From the NCBI GenBank assembly GCA_029865385.1, contig JAOUGX010000020.1, forward strand, positions 1-44,096: a stretch of DNA of 44,096 nucleotides, in the 5' to 3' direction. Under the pieces are notes generated by a model. It made no database searches and had not been told where the DNA came from. It worked only from the letters and a program-made list of their open reading frames with translations. The translations under genes and the position numbers were made by a program. The stretch's first letter is position 1, and every line of letters starts with the position of its first letter. The stretch comes from Gammaproteobacteria bacterium (GTDB lineage: Bacteria; Pseudomonadota; Gammaproteobacteria; Steroidobacterales; Woeseiaceae). Below are positions 8,895-17,862 of this stretch, in pieces.

Positions 8895-9505
8895 ACGACA
8901 GTAAAGAAACAGCAGAGAACCGCGCGTCAGATGAAGCACCGCGCGACGCATTGATGGCGGCCGCGGCCTCACTGCCGAAGGAGATCAAGCCGGGCCGCGA
9001 CCTGTGGCCGGGCATCGAGCAGAAACTGCACCATGCCCGGGCCGGTGCCTGGAAGGGTCGCGGACCGTTCAATAGCTTGTTCGCGCAGGCTGCCGCGGTG
9101 CTGCTGGTGATTGGCGCCTCCTCGGGGCTGACCTACTTCGCGGTCAAAGACGATGGCAGTCGGGTATCGCCGGTGGTAACGGATGTTGCCCGTGTCTTCG
9201 AGCCGGTTTCCGGAAGCTTCGGCAGTCGCTATAACCTCGGACCGGATTTCCAGGATGCGCGCGATTCACTCGCGGCGCGCCTCGAGGTCGAGATGCAGAA
9301 ACTGTCACCGGAATCGCGAGCGGAAGTGCAGCAAAGCCTCGATACCATTCATTCCGCGATTGTCGAGATCAACAAGGCACTGGCGGATGAGCCCGACAAT
9401 GTGTTGCTGCAGGACCTGTTGTTGCGCACGTATCACAATGAACTTGCGCTGATGCAAAAAGTTGGCGGGATCAGGAATTCTGCCATGCGACGAACCGATA
9501 TTTGA
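8891..9505 (+). CDS. Putative membrane anti-sigma factor
   Basis: A 204-residue protein directly coupled to the sigma gene. Residues 1-65 are a charged cytoplasmic part with a short helix (DLWPGIEQKLHHA). A single membrane segment spans about 66-88 (LFAQAAAVLLVIGASSGLTYFAV), and the remainder is periplasmic with a long helical stretch (about 125-190). There is no HxxxCxxC zinc motif, so it is not a ZAS-type anti-sigma. The role is inferred from position, topology and size, not from strong sequence identity. It probably senses an envelope signal and releases the sigma factor. Confidence 0.72.
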   Translation: MNDSKETAENRASDEAPRDALMAAAASLPKEIKPGRDLWPGIEQKLHHARAGAWKGRGPFNSLFAQAAAVLLVIGASSGLTYFAVKDDGSRVSPVVTDVARVFEPVSGSFGSRYNLGPDFQDARDSLAARLEVEMQKLSPESRAEVQQSLDTIHSAIVEINKALADEPDNVLLQDLLLRTYHNELALMQKVGGIRNSAMRRTDI

Positions 9506-9562
9506 GTTTTGCCGGACCAAAAGCTGCGGTATTGGCAAAATGAAACAAGCGAGAAGCAGATT

Positions 9563-10441
9563 ATGAACAGATTGATTGTATTGACCGCAATGACGTTGCT
9601 CGGCGTGTCCGCAAGCGCGAATGAAGTCAACAAGTCCATGGAAGCCGCGGCCGACGGCGCCGTCGATGTGTCGAATGTCGCCGGGTCGGTCGAGATTCGC
9701 GGCTGGTCACGCAGGGAAGTCAGCGTCAGCGCGGATCTTGGCAGCGATGTCGAGGAGCTCGTGTTCGAGCGCGATGGCGACCAGGTGAGCATCCGGGTAG
9801 AGGCGCCGCGAAGAAGTGCCCGCCATATCACCAGCGATCTCGTCATCCACGTACCGGAGAAGAGTTCGGTGCAGGTCGGCACCGTCAGTGCGGACATTAC
9901 GGTGCGGGACGTTTCGGGATCGCAGACACTCAATACCGTTAGCGGTGACATTGACATAGAGGCGTTTACCGGTGACCTCGAGATCGAGACCGTCAGTGGC
10001 GATGTAGAGGTTCAGGGCAATGGCAAAAAGATCAACGCACGAATCAATTCCGTCAGCGGCGATGTCGTTGCAGAGCAGTTGGCCGGGGAGATTTCTGCCG
10101 GCAGCGTGAGCGGCGATATCGAACTGCTGAACGGCTCCTTCGATCGGGTACGGCTCAACACGACCAATGGCGACATGGTTTTCCGTGCTTCACTGAGCGA
10201 CGGTGGCCGGTTCAGCGCCGAAACTATCAACGGGGAGCTGGATGTTCGCTTCGCGAGCAAGGTATCGGCGCGATTCGAAGTCGAGACATTCAACGGAGAC
10301 ATCCGCAACTGCTTCGGCCCGAAGCCGGTACGTACCAGCAAGTACGCTCCAGGCCGCGAGCTGAACTTCAGCGAGGGCAAGGGCGAGGGCTGGGTCACGA
10401 TCAAGACACTGAACGGTGATGTGGCTCTCTGCAGGGACTAG
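9563..10441 (+). CDS. Secreted DUF4097 beta-helix protein
   Basis: A 292-residue exported protein with a signal peptide ending near Ala19 (LLGVSASA). The rest consists of short beta repeats with recurring SGDI, SGDV and NGDM turns (for example TVSGDIDIEAFTGDLEIETVSGDVEVQ), the hallmark of DUF4097/adhesin-like right-handed helices. The start ATG at 9563 has a GAGAAG ribosome site; an earlier TTG start would put 18 residues before the signal peptide. It follows the anti-sigma gene by 57 bases. Family members often sit beside sigma/anti-sigma genes. It is probably periplasmic or surface-bound; no catalytic residues are seen. Confidence 0.8.
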   Translation: MNRLIVLTAMTLLGVSASANEVNKSMEAAADGAVDVSNVAGSVEIRGWSRREVSVSADLGSDVEELVFERDGDQVSIRVEAPRRSARHITSDLVIHVPEKSSVQVGTVSADITVRDVSGSQTLNTVSGDIDIEAFTGDLEIETVSGDVEVQGNGKKINARINSVSGDVVAEQLAGEISAGSVSGDIELLNGSFDRVRLNTTNGDMVFRASLSDGGRFSAETINGELDVRFASKVSARFEVETFNGDIRNCFGPKPVRTSKYAPGRELNFSEGKGEGWVTIKTLNGDVALCRD

Positions 10442-10527
10442 CCGCCGGCGCGGCGCCGCAATTCGTCACAGACCCGATCCGGCCGTTTTGCTAAACTCTG
10501 CCGACTTCCTTGGCGGAATCCCCAAAC

Positions 10528-12669
10528 ATGGCTCGACTGGTAAAAATACTGCTTGTTGTAGTGGCTGCGTTCGTCGGCATCGGCATCATTGCCTCGGCCG
10601 CGCTCTATCTGTTTTTCGATCCCAACGACTTTCGCGACGATATTGCATCGGCCGTCAAGAAATACACCGGCCGGGACTTGGTGATCGAAGGCGACCTGTC
10701 TCTCAGCGTCTTTCCATGGATCGCGGTCGAGGTCGGTCGAACTGAACTCGGCAATGCGGAAGGTTTCGGTGATCAGCCGTTCCTGAGCTTCGAAAAAGCG
10801 AGACTGAGTGTGCGGCTGTTGCCACTTCTGCTGCGACAGGATATCGCCGTAGGCACAGCGTCCCTGGAAAACCTGACCGTCAACCTGGCGGTGGCAAAAA
10901 ACGGCAGGAACAACTGGGATGACCTGGCGTCGAGTGAGACGACGGCTGCGGGCGAACCGTCGGAGGATGCAGAAGGCGAGCCCGCAACACTCGATGTCGC
11001 CAACATCAGTGTCAGCGGTGCGCGGCTGTCATACGTTGACGCACAGGCAGGCAGCACGCTGGAAATCAGCGAGCTGTCGTTCGACACGGGCCGAATTGCC
11101 CCCGGATCGCCGTTCGATTTCGAAGCCGCCTTTGGCTTCCTGTCAAAGCCGGGTGACATGGGTGGCAAACTGCGGATCAAAGGTAAGACTACGCTGGAAG
11201 AGGGCTTTGGCGGGGTCACGCTCGACGGTCTCAATGTGTCGGGCCAGTTGAGTGGCCTGGTTGAAAATACAACTGAATTCAACTTCGATGCCCGGCAGAT
11301 CCTCGCTGATCTGGACAAGCGCCAGCTCACGCTCGGCGAAATGGACATGTCGATACTCGGCCTCGGCATGTCGGCAACCGTAGAACCGTTTTCACTGGAC
11401 GGACCAACGCGCATCAATGCGGTACTTCGCGTTGCCGATTTCTCGCTCAAGGAACTCATGAAGACTTTCGGTAGCGAGCCTCCGCCGACGGCCGATCCGA
11501 ACGCGATGGAGAAAGTATCGTTCAGTGCAAATGCGGCAATCAGTGATAGTGCGATCGACCTCAAGTCGCTGGCGATGCGCCTCGATGACACGACCATGAC
11601 CGGTTCGCTGTCTTTGCCACTGACAGAGTCCGGTTTGCTGCGTTTCGACCTTAGCGCGGACCAGATCAATCTGGATGCCTACATGGCGCCGGCGAGCGAA
11701 ACGGCTACTCCGGCTGCATCCGGCGAAGACGCCGATATCGAGATTCCGGCCGACATGATTCGAGCGCTTAACGCGAGCGGCAAGGCGCGACTCAAACAGG
11801 CGACGCTCGGCGAAATGGTTTTCGAGAATCTCGAGATGGGCTTACAAAGCGCTGGTGGCAAGCTGCGGCTGCATCCCGTTACCGCCGAATTGTTCGACGG
11901 CACGTATGCGGGTGACGTCAGGATCGATGCCTCGGCCAAAGTTCCGTCGATTTCGGTCAACGAGCGCGTGGACGGCGTCAGCCTGAAGCCGCTGGCGAAA
12001 GCAATGTTCGATGACGACAGGATCAGCGGCACAATCCGCGGATCCTTCGTGTTGAACGGTGCCGGTGCAACGCTCTCGGCAATACGGCGCGACCTGGACG
12101 GCAACTTGTCGATGGAATTGCTCGACGGGCAGATCGACGGAACCGACGTGTGGCAGCAGATTCGTTCCGCCCGCGCATTGTTGCGTGGCGAACAGCCGCC
12201 GCCGGCGCGCACGCCACCGCGCACGGAGTTTTCGTCGATCAGGGCCAGTGGGCCGGTAACGGATGGTGTTTTTTCAAACAACGACTTCCTGGCGGAAATC
12301 CCGTACATCAGGATGACGGGTAACGGTACGGTCGATCTCGCCGCCGCCAGCCTGAATTACTCCTTGCAGGCGCGGGTCATGGAAAAACCCGAATTCGCCG
12401 GCAATGTCAGTGAGGCGGAATTGAAAGACTATACGCAAGCAGTCATTCCACTGAAGGTCAGCGGCCCGCTGGCGTCGCCCTCAATCAAGCCTGACGTCAA
12501 TGCATTGTTGCGCAAGGAAATCGAGAAAAAGGGCGGCGAACTGCTCGACAAGTTATTGGGTGGTGAGAAGGAGCCAGCCGAGGGCGAAACTGCGGAAGGC
12601 GAGGAACAAGAAGAAAAATCAACGGAAGACAAGGTCAAAGACAAGTTGAAAGACCTGTTCAAACGTTGA
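10528..12669 (+). CDS. AsmA-family protein
   Basis: A 713-residue inner-membrane-anchored periplasmic protein. One N-terminal membrane segment (about 5-30) is followed by the AsmA_N signature DPNDFRDDIASAVKKYTGRDLVIEGDL and long beta-rich stretches. A C-terminal AsmA_2 part (about 440-620) includes LDGNLSMELLDGQIDGTDVWQQI. The tail (about 675-713) is rich in Glu and Lys and probably disordered. Family members form long hydrophobic grooves and are linked with outer-membrane assembly and phospholipid transport. I used the ATG at 10528; a TTG 18 bases upstream is in frame but adds nothing recognisable. It heads a run with the SRPBCC gene, mutY and yggX. Confidence 0.88.
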   Translation: MARLVKILLVVVAAFVGIGIIASAALYLFFDPNDFRDDIASAVKKYTGRDLVIEGDLSLSVFPWIAVEVGRTELGNAEGFGDQPFLSFEKARLSVRLLPLLLRQDIAVGTASLENLTVNLAVAKNGRNNWDDLASSETTAAGEPSEDAEGEPATLDVANISVSGARLSYVDAQAGSTLEISELSFDTGRIAPGSPFDFEAAFGFLSKPGDMGGKLRIKGKTTLEEGFGGVTLDGLNVSGQLSGLVENTTEFNFDARQILADLDKRQLTLGEMDMSILGLGMSATVEPFSLDGPTRINAVLRVADFSLKELMKTFGSEPPPTADPNAMEKVSFSANAAISDSAIDLKSLAMRLDDTTMTGSLSLPLTESGLLRFDLSADQINLDAYMAPASETATPAASGEDADIEIPADMIRALNASGKARLKQATLGEMVFENLEMGLQSAGGKLRLHPVTAELFDGTYAGDVRIDASAKVPSISVNERVDGVSLKPLAKAMFDDDRISGTIRGSFVLNGAGATLSAIRRDLDGNLSMELLDGQIDGTDVWQQIRSARALLRGEQPPPARTPPRTEFSSIRASGPVTDGVFSNNDFLAEIPYIRMTGNGTVDLAAASLNYSLQARVMEKPEFAGNVSEAELKDYTQAVIPLKVSGPLASPSIKPDVNALLRKEIEKKGGELLDKLLGGEKEPAEGETAEGEEQEEKSTEDKVKDKLKDLFKR

Positions 12670-12679
12670 GACCTCGCGC

Positions 12680-13255
12680 ATGAACTCTGGAATTCTGTGG
12701 CGGCGATCTGCCGTACTGGTGCTTTTGCTTTGCGTCAAAGCGCATTCCGCCGATCTGCGTGACGTGAAAGTAGAGAAAGAGGAAAAGCGATACCGGCTGA
12801 CTTCCGAGACACGCTTCGATGTCGGCGTGACCGAACTATACAAAGTCCTGATCGACTATGACCTGTTCACGGAGTTCTCCAGCGTTTTCGTCGAATCACG
12901 AAATATCAAACCGGGCAAGAACGGCAAGCCGCGGTACTTTACTCGCATGGAAGGCTGCATTCTGTTGTTCTGCAAGTCCTTCGTGCGGGTCGGTGAACTG
13001 ACGCTGAAGCCGGACACGGAAATCGTTGCACTCGCCGACCCGGAGAAAAGCGACTTCGAATACAGTCGCGAGCGCTGGATATTGAAGCCGGACGGTAATG
13101 GGGCGCTGCTGGCTTATGAATTCGAACTCGAGCCGAGTTTCTGGGTGCCCCCCGTAATCGGGCCCTTTGTCATGAAGCGGGTACTGAAAGCGGGTGGCGC
13201 CGATGCCGTCGAGCGGATCGAGGCGGTCGCCCAGGGCAAGAAACCAAAACCGTGA
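12680..13255 (+). CDS. Exported SRPBCC (START-like) domain protein
   Basis: A 191-residue protein with a signal peptide (residues 1-23, RRSAVLVLLLCVKAHSA). It is followed by a polyketide-cyclase/coenzyme-Q-binding-like SRPBCC fold: V..V.LYKVLIDYDLFTEFSSVFVESR is the typical start of such domains. The fold binds hydrophobic ligands; the exported location suggests a periplasmic lipid or aromatic ligand, which is an inference. It lies 10 bases after the AsmA gene and overlaps mutY by 4 bases (GTGA). Two Cys residues in CILLFCKS could form a disulfide. Confidence 0.72.
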   Translation: MNSGILWRRSAVLVLLLCVKAHSADLRDVKVEKEEKRYRLTSETRFDVGVTELYKVLIDYDLFTEFSSVFVESRNIKPGKNGKPRYFTRMEGCILLFCKSFVRVGELTLKPDTEIVALADPEKSDFEYSRERWILKPDGNGALLAYEFELEPSFWVPPVIGPFVMKRVLKAGGADAVERIEAVAQGKKPKP

Positions 13256-14301
13256 ACGCATTCGCCGATCGGGTCCTCTGCTGGTTCGAAAAAAGCGGCC
13301 GCAAGAACTTGCCGTGGCAATCAGAGCCTACGCCGTATCGCGTCTGGGTTTCGGAAATCATGCTGCAGCAGACGCAAGTTGCGACCGTCACACCCTATTT
13401 CGAACGATTCATGAAATCCTTCCCCGACATTCGGTCGCTTGCCGACGCACATTCAGACCAGGTATTGCTGCATTGGGCGGGCCTCGGCTATTACGCGAGG
13501 GCGCGCAATCTGCACAAAGCGGCACGTATTGTCGTCGACGAGTTCGCTGGTGTCTTTCCAGCACACATCGATGAGGTAATGGCACTGCCGGGAATCGGAC
13601 GATCGACGGCCGGCGCAATTCTCGCACTTTCAAGGGACGAGCGGCATGCCATTCTCGATGGCAACGTCAAACGGGTACTGGCTCGCTTTCATGCGATTGA
13701 CGGCTGGCCCGGTATGGCGTCCGTTTCATCCGAACTCTGGAAACAGGCGGAATTGCATACGCCGCAAGCACAGGTGGCCGAATACACGCAGGCGATGATG
13801 GATCTCGGTGCCACCGTGTGCACGCGAAGCAAGCCGTCTTGTGCGAGCTGCCCCTTGCGAGAAGACTGCGCCGCGAATCGCGACGCGACTCAGGCCCTCT
13901 ATCCGGGAAGACGGGAGAGCCGAATGCGGCCGTTGCGGAAAACCTGCATGCTGCTCGCGGAGTGTGATGGCGCGCTGTATTTCGAGAAGCGGCCGCCGTC
14001 CGGAATTTGGGGCGGGATGTGGAGTCTTCCTGAAATCGGCGATGCAGACACTGTTGGCGACTGGTGCCGGCAGAATCTTGCGGCGGCGCCCGCGGCACAG
14101 AACGAACTACCACTGCTGCGCCACAGCTTCAGTCATTACGACCTCGATATCCGGCCGGTGGTGGTGCGGCTGCAAGGGGCATCGAGTAAAGTGTCGGAAC
14201 CGGACGCCGCCCGCTGGATACCCATTGACGAATCGAACGGCATTGGACTTGCGGCACCGGTACGCAAACTCGTCAATTCGCTTCAGGAATCAGGTTGGTA
14301 A
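13252..14301 (+). CDS. mutY: A/G-specific adenine DNA glycosylase
   Basis: Removes adenine mispaired with 8-oxoguanine or guanine, preventing G:C to T:A changes. The protein has 349 residues, the normal length. Visible are Glu35 in [10 protein letters not shown] (general acid), the helix-hairpin-helix [12 protein letters not shown] with catalytic Asp136 in [10 protein letters not shown], and the [4Fe-4S] loop with Cys190, 197, 200 and 206 (C-x6-C-x2-C-x5-C). The C-terminal NUDIX-like domain that reads 8-oxoguanine starts near 225. The start is GTG overlapping the previous gene. Pairing with yggX, as in Escherichia coli, fits a role in oxidative damage. Confidence 0.97.
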   Translation: MNAFADRVLCWFEKSGRKNLPWQSEPTPYRVWVSEIMLQQTQVATVTPYFERFMKSFPDIRSLADAHSDQVLLHWAGLGYYARARNLHKAARIVVDEFAGVFPAHIDEVMALPGIGRSTAGAILALSRDERHAILDGNVKRVLARFHAIDGWPGMASVSSELWKQAELHTPQAQVAEYTQAMMDLGATVCTRSKPSCASCPLREDCAANRDATQALYPGRRESRMRPLRKTCMLLAECDGALYFEKRPPSGIWGGMWSLPEIGDADTVGDWCRQNLAAAPAAQNELPLLRHSFSHYDLDIRPVVVRLQGASSKVSEPDAARWIPIDESNGIGLAAPVRKLVNSLQESGW

Positions 14302-14303
14302 TC

Positions 14304-14570
14304 ATGGCTCGGAAAGTACGGTGTGCATTGCTGGGAAAAGAGGGAGACGGCCTGGACTATGCGCCGTACCCGGGCCCGCTGGGCCAGCGTGTCTATGACA
14401 GCATCTCTAAAGAAGGATGGCAGCGCTGGGTAGCGCACCAGACGATGCTGATTAACGAATACCGGCTGACACCGATCGAACCGGAAGCCCGTAAATTCCT
14501 GGAAACGGAGATGGAGAAATTCTTCTTCGGCGGTGGTTCGGAAAAGCCGAAGGAATACGTCCCCAAGTAG
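14304..14570 (+). CDS. yggX: Fe(2+)-trafficking protein YggX
   Basis: An 88-residue protein with the YggX landmarks: early Cys7 in [44 protein letters not shown] and [12 protein letters not shown]. The family protects iron-sulfur enzymes from oxidative damage and appears to handle labile iron. The ATG at 14304 is 2 bases after the mutY stop; an earlier TTG at 14295 would overlap mutY and is less likely. Its last two codons and stop lie inside the palindromic repeat element, so the C-terminal PK may have been set by that insertion. Confidence 0.95.
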   Translation: MARKVRCALLGKEGDGLDYAPYPGPLGQRVYDSISKEGWQRWVAHQTMLINEYRLTPIEPEARKFLETEMEKFFFGGGSEKPKEYVPK

Positions 14571-14666
14571 AAAAGAGAAAAAGGGGCCGGATACATTTTA
14601 TAAAAAGGGGCCGGATACATTTTAATAATAAAATGTATCCGGCCCCTTTTTCTCTTTTCTACTTGG
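14563..14666. repeat. Palindromic repeat element, copy 2, extending into both flanking genes
   Basis: GGGGCCGGATACATTTT occurs at 14583-14599 and 14607-14623, with its reverse complement at 14630-14646. The direct copies are again 24 bases apart, as at 5.85 kb. Bases 14563-14600 are the exact reverse complement of 14629-14666, a perfect 38-base inverted repeat that includes the stop codons of both yggX and the convergent Lrp gene. A second pairing (14602-14624 with 14629-14651, 4-base loop) uses the inner copy instead. The inner hairpin is followed by a T run on both strands, so it can serve as a shared terminator. Confidence 0.92.
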
Positions 14667-15126
14667 TTGCGAGCGGCAATTCCGTTGTCTTCATCACGGT
14701 GCGTATCGCAACGCTTGAATTGACTCGCGCGACCCCCGGCAGTCGTGTAAGCGCCTCGTTGTGCAATCGTTCGAAATCGGCCATGTCGGAAACGACGACT
14801 CGCAGCAGGTAGTCGAACTCACCGGTCATCAGGTAACACTCCATGATTTCGGGAATGCCCTGTACGGCTTCCTCGAATGCCGCGAGCTCGCTCTGTTCCT
14901 CACGCCGCAACGCGATGTGTACGAACACCGTGCCACCGACGCCGGCTTTCTTCTGGTTCAGGAGCGCCACGTATTGCTCGATGAGGCCTTCTTGCTCGAG
15001 AACGCGGACTCGCCGCAGGCAGGCGGATTCGGACAGGTTGACTCGGGCCGCCAGCTGCACGTTGCTGATACGCCCGTCCTGCTGCAGCGCCCTGAGGATG
15101 GCCTTGTCGTAACGGTCCAGCTGCAC
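14659..15126 (-). CDS. Lrp/AsnC-family transcriptional regulator
   Basis: A 155-residue DNA-binding protein of normal Lrp length. The N-terminal winged helix-turn-helix (about 1-60: LDRYDKAILRALQQDGRISNVQLAARVNLSESACLRRVRVLEQEGLI) is followed by the RAM ligand-binding domain with ECYLMTGEFDYLLRVVVSDMADFERL. It is divergent from ald with a 143-base gap. Lrp-type activators next to ald are common and respond to alanine or other amino acids, so it probably controls ald. Its last codons (TK and stop) lie within the mirrored repeat shared with yggX. Confidence 0.9.
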   Translation of the reverse strand: MQLDRYDKAILRALQQDGRISNVQLAARVNLSESACLRRVRVLEQEGLIEQYVALLNQKKAGVGGTVFVHIALRREEQSELAAFEEAVQGIPEIMECYLMTGEFDYLLRVVVSDMADFERLHNEALTRLPGVARVNSSVAIRTVMKTTELPLATK

Positions 15127-15163
15127 CGCAGAATCCTTCGATAATAGGGGGCTAGGCCGCAGA

Positions 15164-15184
15164 ATATGCCATTAATTGGCAAAT
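15164..15184. promoter_or_regulatory. Possible Lrp-type operator between the regulator and ald
   Basis: ATATGCC, 7 bases of A/T (ATTAATT), GGCAAAT: an imperfect inverted repeat with an A/T-rich centre, 6 of 7 arm bases matching. It lies 38 bases before the regulator start and 86 bases before ald. Lrp-family sites typically have weak dyads around an A/T core. This is a by-eye assignment. Confidence 0.35.
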
Positions 15185-15269
15185 AAGTCACCGGATCAGC
15201 AAGGCAGTTGCGCCGCAGCCGGGGTATCCTGCGCGCCTTAATCTACGCAGGTCCGGGGGGACAATAACA

Positions 15270-16391
15270 ATGAAGATCGGTGTACCTAAGGAAATCAAGG
15301 TTCTGGAATATCGCGTCGGCATGGTGCCGGCAGGCGTTCGGGAGCTCGTGTCTGACGGCCATGAAGTAATCGTCGAGACCAACGCCGGTGCCGGCATCGG
15401 CATGATGGATGCAGACTACAAAGCGGCCGGCGCGAAGATTGCGTCCAAACCGGAGCAGGTGTTCGAGACGGCAGACCTGGTGGTCAAGGTCAAGGAGCCG
15501 CAGTTGCACGAGTGCGCGATGCTGCGCAAAGGCCAGGTGTTATTCACCTACCTGCATCTCGCGGCCGATCCCAAACAGGCAGAGGCACTGGTCAAATCCG
15601 GGTGCACGGCAATTGCCTACGAAACAGTTACCGCAGCCGACAGATCGTTGCCACTTCTGACACCGATGAGCGAAGTCGCGGGACGCCTGTCGATCCAGGC
15701 CGGTGCCTTTGCATTGCAAAAAGCCAATGGCGGACGCGGTGTGCTGCTCGGCGGCGTCCCGGGCGTCTCGCCGGGCAAGGTACTGGTCATTGGCGGTGGC
15801 GTCGCCGGCACGCACGCGGCCGAGATGGCAGCAGGACTCGGCGCCACCGTTACGATTCTCGATCGTTCCGTACCACGACTTCGCCAGATCAACGATATTT
15901 TCGGCGGGCGCGTGCGCACTGTGTATTCGACCAAGCAGGCCATCGACACGCTCATTGTCGAATCCGACCTCGTTATCGGCGCCGTGCTGGTTGCTGGTGC
16001 GGCCGCACCCAAGCTCGTTTCCAAAGAGCACGTCAAGGCAATGCAGTCGGGTTCCGTGCTCGTCGATATCTCAATCGATCAGGGCGGCTGCTTCGAAACC
16101 AGCCGGCCGACCACGCATGCCGAACCCACTTACGTCGTCGACGAAGTTGTGCATTACTGCGTGACCAACATGCCGGGCGCCGTGCCGCGCACATCCACTT
16201 TCGCGCTCACCAACGTTACGCTGCCTTTCGCCAAGGCATTGGCCAATTTCGGCTGGCGCGAGGCATTGTCGCGCGACCCGCATCTGGCAAACGGCTTGAA
16301 CGTGCACGCCGGTCACGTCAACTTCGAGGCGGTCGCCAAGGAACTTGGCTACGATTACCTCTCGGCTGCCGATGCATTGAAAGCTGCCTGA
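15270..16391 (+). CDS. ald: Alanine dehydrogenase
   Basis: NAD-dependent reversible deamination of L-alanine to pyruvate and ammonia; a cytoplasmic hexamer in known relatives. The protein has 373 residues, the family norm. Evidence includes [26 protein letters not shown] and TYLHLAADP (substrate Lys and His), the Rossmann loop [20 protein letters not shown] near 175-195, [14 protein letters not shown], and the closing [11 protein letters not shown] block. A strong GGGGGG-type ribosome site precedes the ATG. A clear rho-independent terminator follows, so it is a single-gene unit. The divergent Lrp gene is the likely regulator. Confidence 0.97.
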   Translation: MKIGVPKEIKVLEYRVGMVPAGVRELVSDGHEVIVETNAGAGIGMMDADYKAAGAKIASKPEQVFETADLVVKVKEPQLHECAMLRKGQVLFTYLHLAADPKQAEALVKSGCTAIAYETVTAADRSLPLLTPMSEVAGRLSIQAGAFALQKANGGRGVLLGGVPGVSPGKVLVIGGGVAGTHAAEMAAGLGATVTILDRSVPRLRQINDIFGGRVRTVYSTKQAIDTLIVESDLVIGAVLVAGAAAPKLVSKEHVKAMQSGSVLVDISIDQGGCFETSRPTTHAEPTYVVDEVVHYCVTNMPGAVPRTSTFALTNVTLPFAKALANFGWREALSRDPHLANGLNVHAGHVNFEAVAKELGYDYLSAADALKAA

Positions 16392-16424
16392 TCCTGCACC
16401 CCCCGCAGTCAGGCACTCGCTTGG

Positions 16425-16451
16425 GCCGGGCTTTTAGCCCGGCTTTTTTTT
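16425..16451 (+). terminator. Rho-independent terminator after ald
   Basis: GCCGGGC (16425-16431), loop TTTTA, GCCCGGC (16437-16443), then eight T. The 7-base-pair GC stem and T run are textbook. It lies 33 bases after the ald stop. Confidence 0.93.
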
Positions 16452-16509
16452 GGGTGCTCCGCCGGATTAGGTAGACTGTCCGCAGTTCATCATTCGGCCG
16501 GGGACAACA

Positions 16510-17829
16510 ATGAGAAATTCGAGAATACTTGCCGCTGCAATCAGCATCTTTTGCGCGCCATGGTCATTGGCGACGGACCTGAACGACGACATACGTAAGG
16601 ACTACGACACACACCTCGCCGGCCTGTTCGACCACTTTCACCGAAATCCGGAGCTCTCGCTGGTCGAACACAAGACCGCGGCGCGAATGGCGCAGGAATT
16701 ACGTGCTGCCGGATTCGATGTCACCGAGAACGTCGGTGGTACCGGTGTCGTTGCCATCATGAAAAACGGCGACGGCCCGCTGGTGATGATGCGCGCCGAT
16801 ATGGACGGACTGCCCGTCGAAGAAAAATCCGGTCTCGACAATGCTTCGAAAGCAACACAGAAGGATCCGATTACCGGTAACGTTGTGCCGGTCATGCATG
16901 CTTGCGGTCACGACGTGCACATCACCAGTCTTGTTGGCACCGCGCGGCAAATGGCGGCGAGAAAAGCCGAGTGGAACGGCACGCTGATGCTCATCGTGCA
17001 ACCCGCGGAAGAGCGTGTGCTGGGTGCCCGTGCAATGAAGGACGACGGAATCTGGCAAAGGTTCGGCGCGCCGGATTACGCGCTCGGTTTTCATGTCTCG
17101 TCGCAGGATGTCGCTGGCATCATCAACGTGTCCGAGGGCAGTCCCTATGCCGGCGCGGACACGGTCGATATCGTGATACACGGTATCGGCGCGCACGGCG
17201 CACACCCGCATGCCGGTAAGGACCCGATCGTGCTTGGCGCCCAGATCGTCATGGCATTGCAGACTCTCGTGTCACGTGAACTGTCGCCGCGCGATCCCGG
17301 TGTCGTTACTGTAGGTTCCTTTCATTCCGGCACCAAGCACAACATCATTTCGGACAATGCGCATCTGCAACTCACTGTGCGAAGCACGAGTGAAGAAACG
17401 CGCACCTTGCTGCTCGATGGCATCAAGCGCATCGCCGTCAACATGGGCCGCGTCGCAGGCCTGCCGGAAGACAAGTTGCCGGAGGTGATCGTGTCCGAAG
17501 AAAGTGTGCCGCCGACCACCAACAATGCCGCGCTGGCCCGCCGGCTGAAAATCGCCTGGGCAGAGAAGATTGGCGAAGGCGCGGTAGTCGACATTCCGAC
17601 GAAAGGCATGGGTGCGGAGGACTTCCCGTTCTTCACCGTGAATCCGTCGATCCAGAGCGTTTACTGGGCCATTGGCGGCACACCGGCCGCGGACTTCGAG
17701 CGGGCAAAGGCAGGCGGCCCGCCGGTTCCGAGCCATCACTCGCCCTTGTTCAGGATCTCGCCGGAACCGGCTGTGCGGGCCGGCGTGGAATCCACGGTGG
17801 TGGCCCTGATGACATTGATGCAGGAGTGA
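16510..17829 (+). CDS. Exported M20-family amidohydrolase/peptidase
   Basis: A 439-residue zinc hydrolase with a signal peptide (about 1-21, ending SLA). Metal-binding motifs are visible: RADMDGLPV, HACGHDVHIT, QPAEERVLGA, GFHVS and the late GMGAEDFPFF. A dimerisation domain lies around 200-310. These match the HipO/AbgB/IAA-amidohydrolase branch, which removes acyl or amino-acid groups from N-acyl amino acids or dipeptides. Export suggests a periplasmic role. The exact substrate cannot be read from sequence. It is convergent with the S46 peptidase gene, 33 bases away. Confidence 0.9.
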   Translation: MRNSRILAAAISIFCAPWSLATDLNDDIRKDYDTHLAGLFDHFHRNPELSLVEHKTAARMAQELRAAGFDVTENVGGTGVVAIMKNGDGPLVMMRADMDGLPVEEKSGLDNASKATQKDPITGNVVPVMHACGHDVHITSLVGTARQMAARKAEWNGTLMLIVQPAEERVLGARAMKDDGIWQRFGAPDYALGFHVSSQDVAGIINVSEGSPYAGADTVDIVIHGIGAHGAHPHAGKDPIVLGAQIVMALQTLVSRELSPRDPGVVTVGSFHSGTKHNIISDNAHLQLTVRSTSEETRTLLLDGIKRIAVNMGRVAGLPEDKLPEVIVSEESVPPTTNNAALARRLKIAWAEKIGEGAVVDIPTKGMGAEDFPFFTVNPSIQSVYWAIGGTPAADFERAKAGGPPVPSHHSPLFRISPEPAVRAGVESTVVALMTLMQE

Positions 17830-17862
17830 CGCGCGGGCGACCAAATCAAGTGAGCTGCACTG

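Noticed and set aside
10442-10527. Terminator between the DUF4097 and AsmA genes
   Set aside because: GC-rich short dyads are present but no T run follows.
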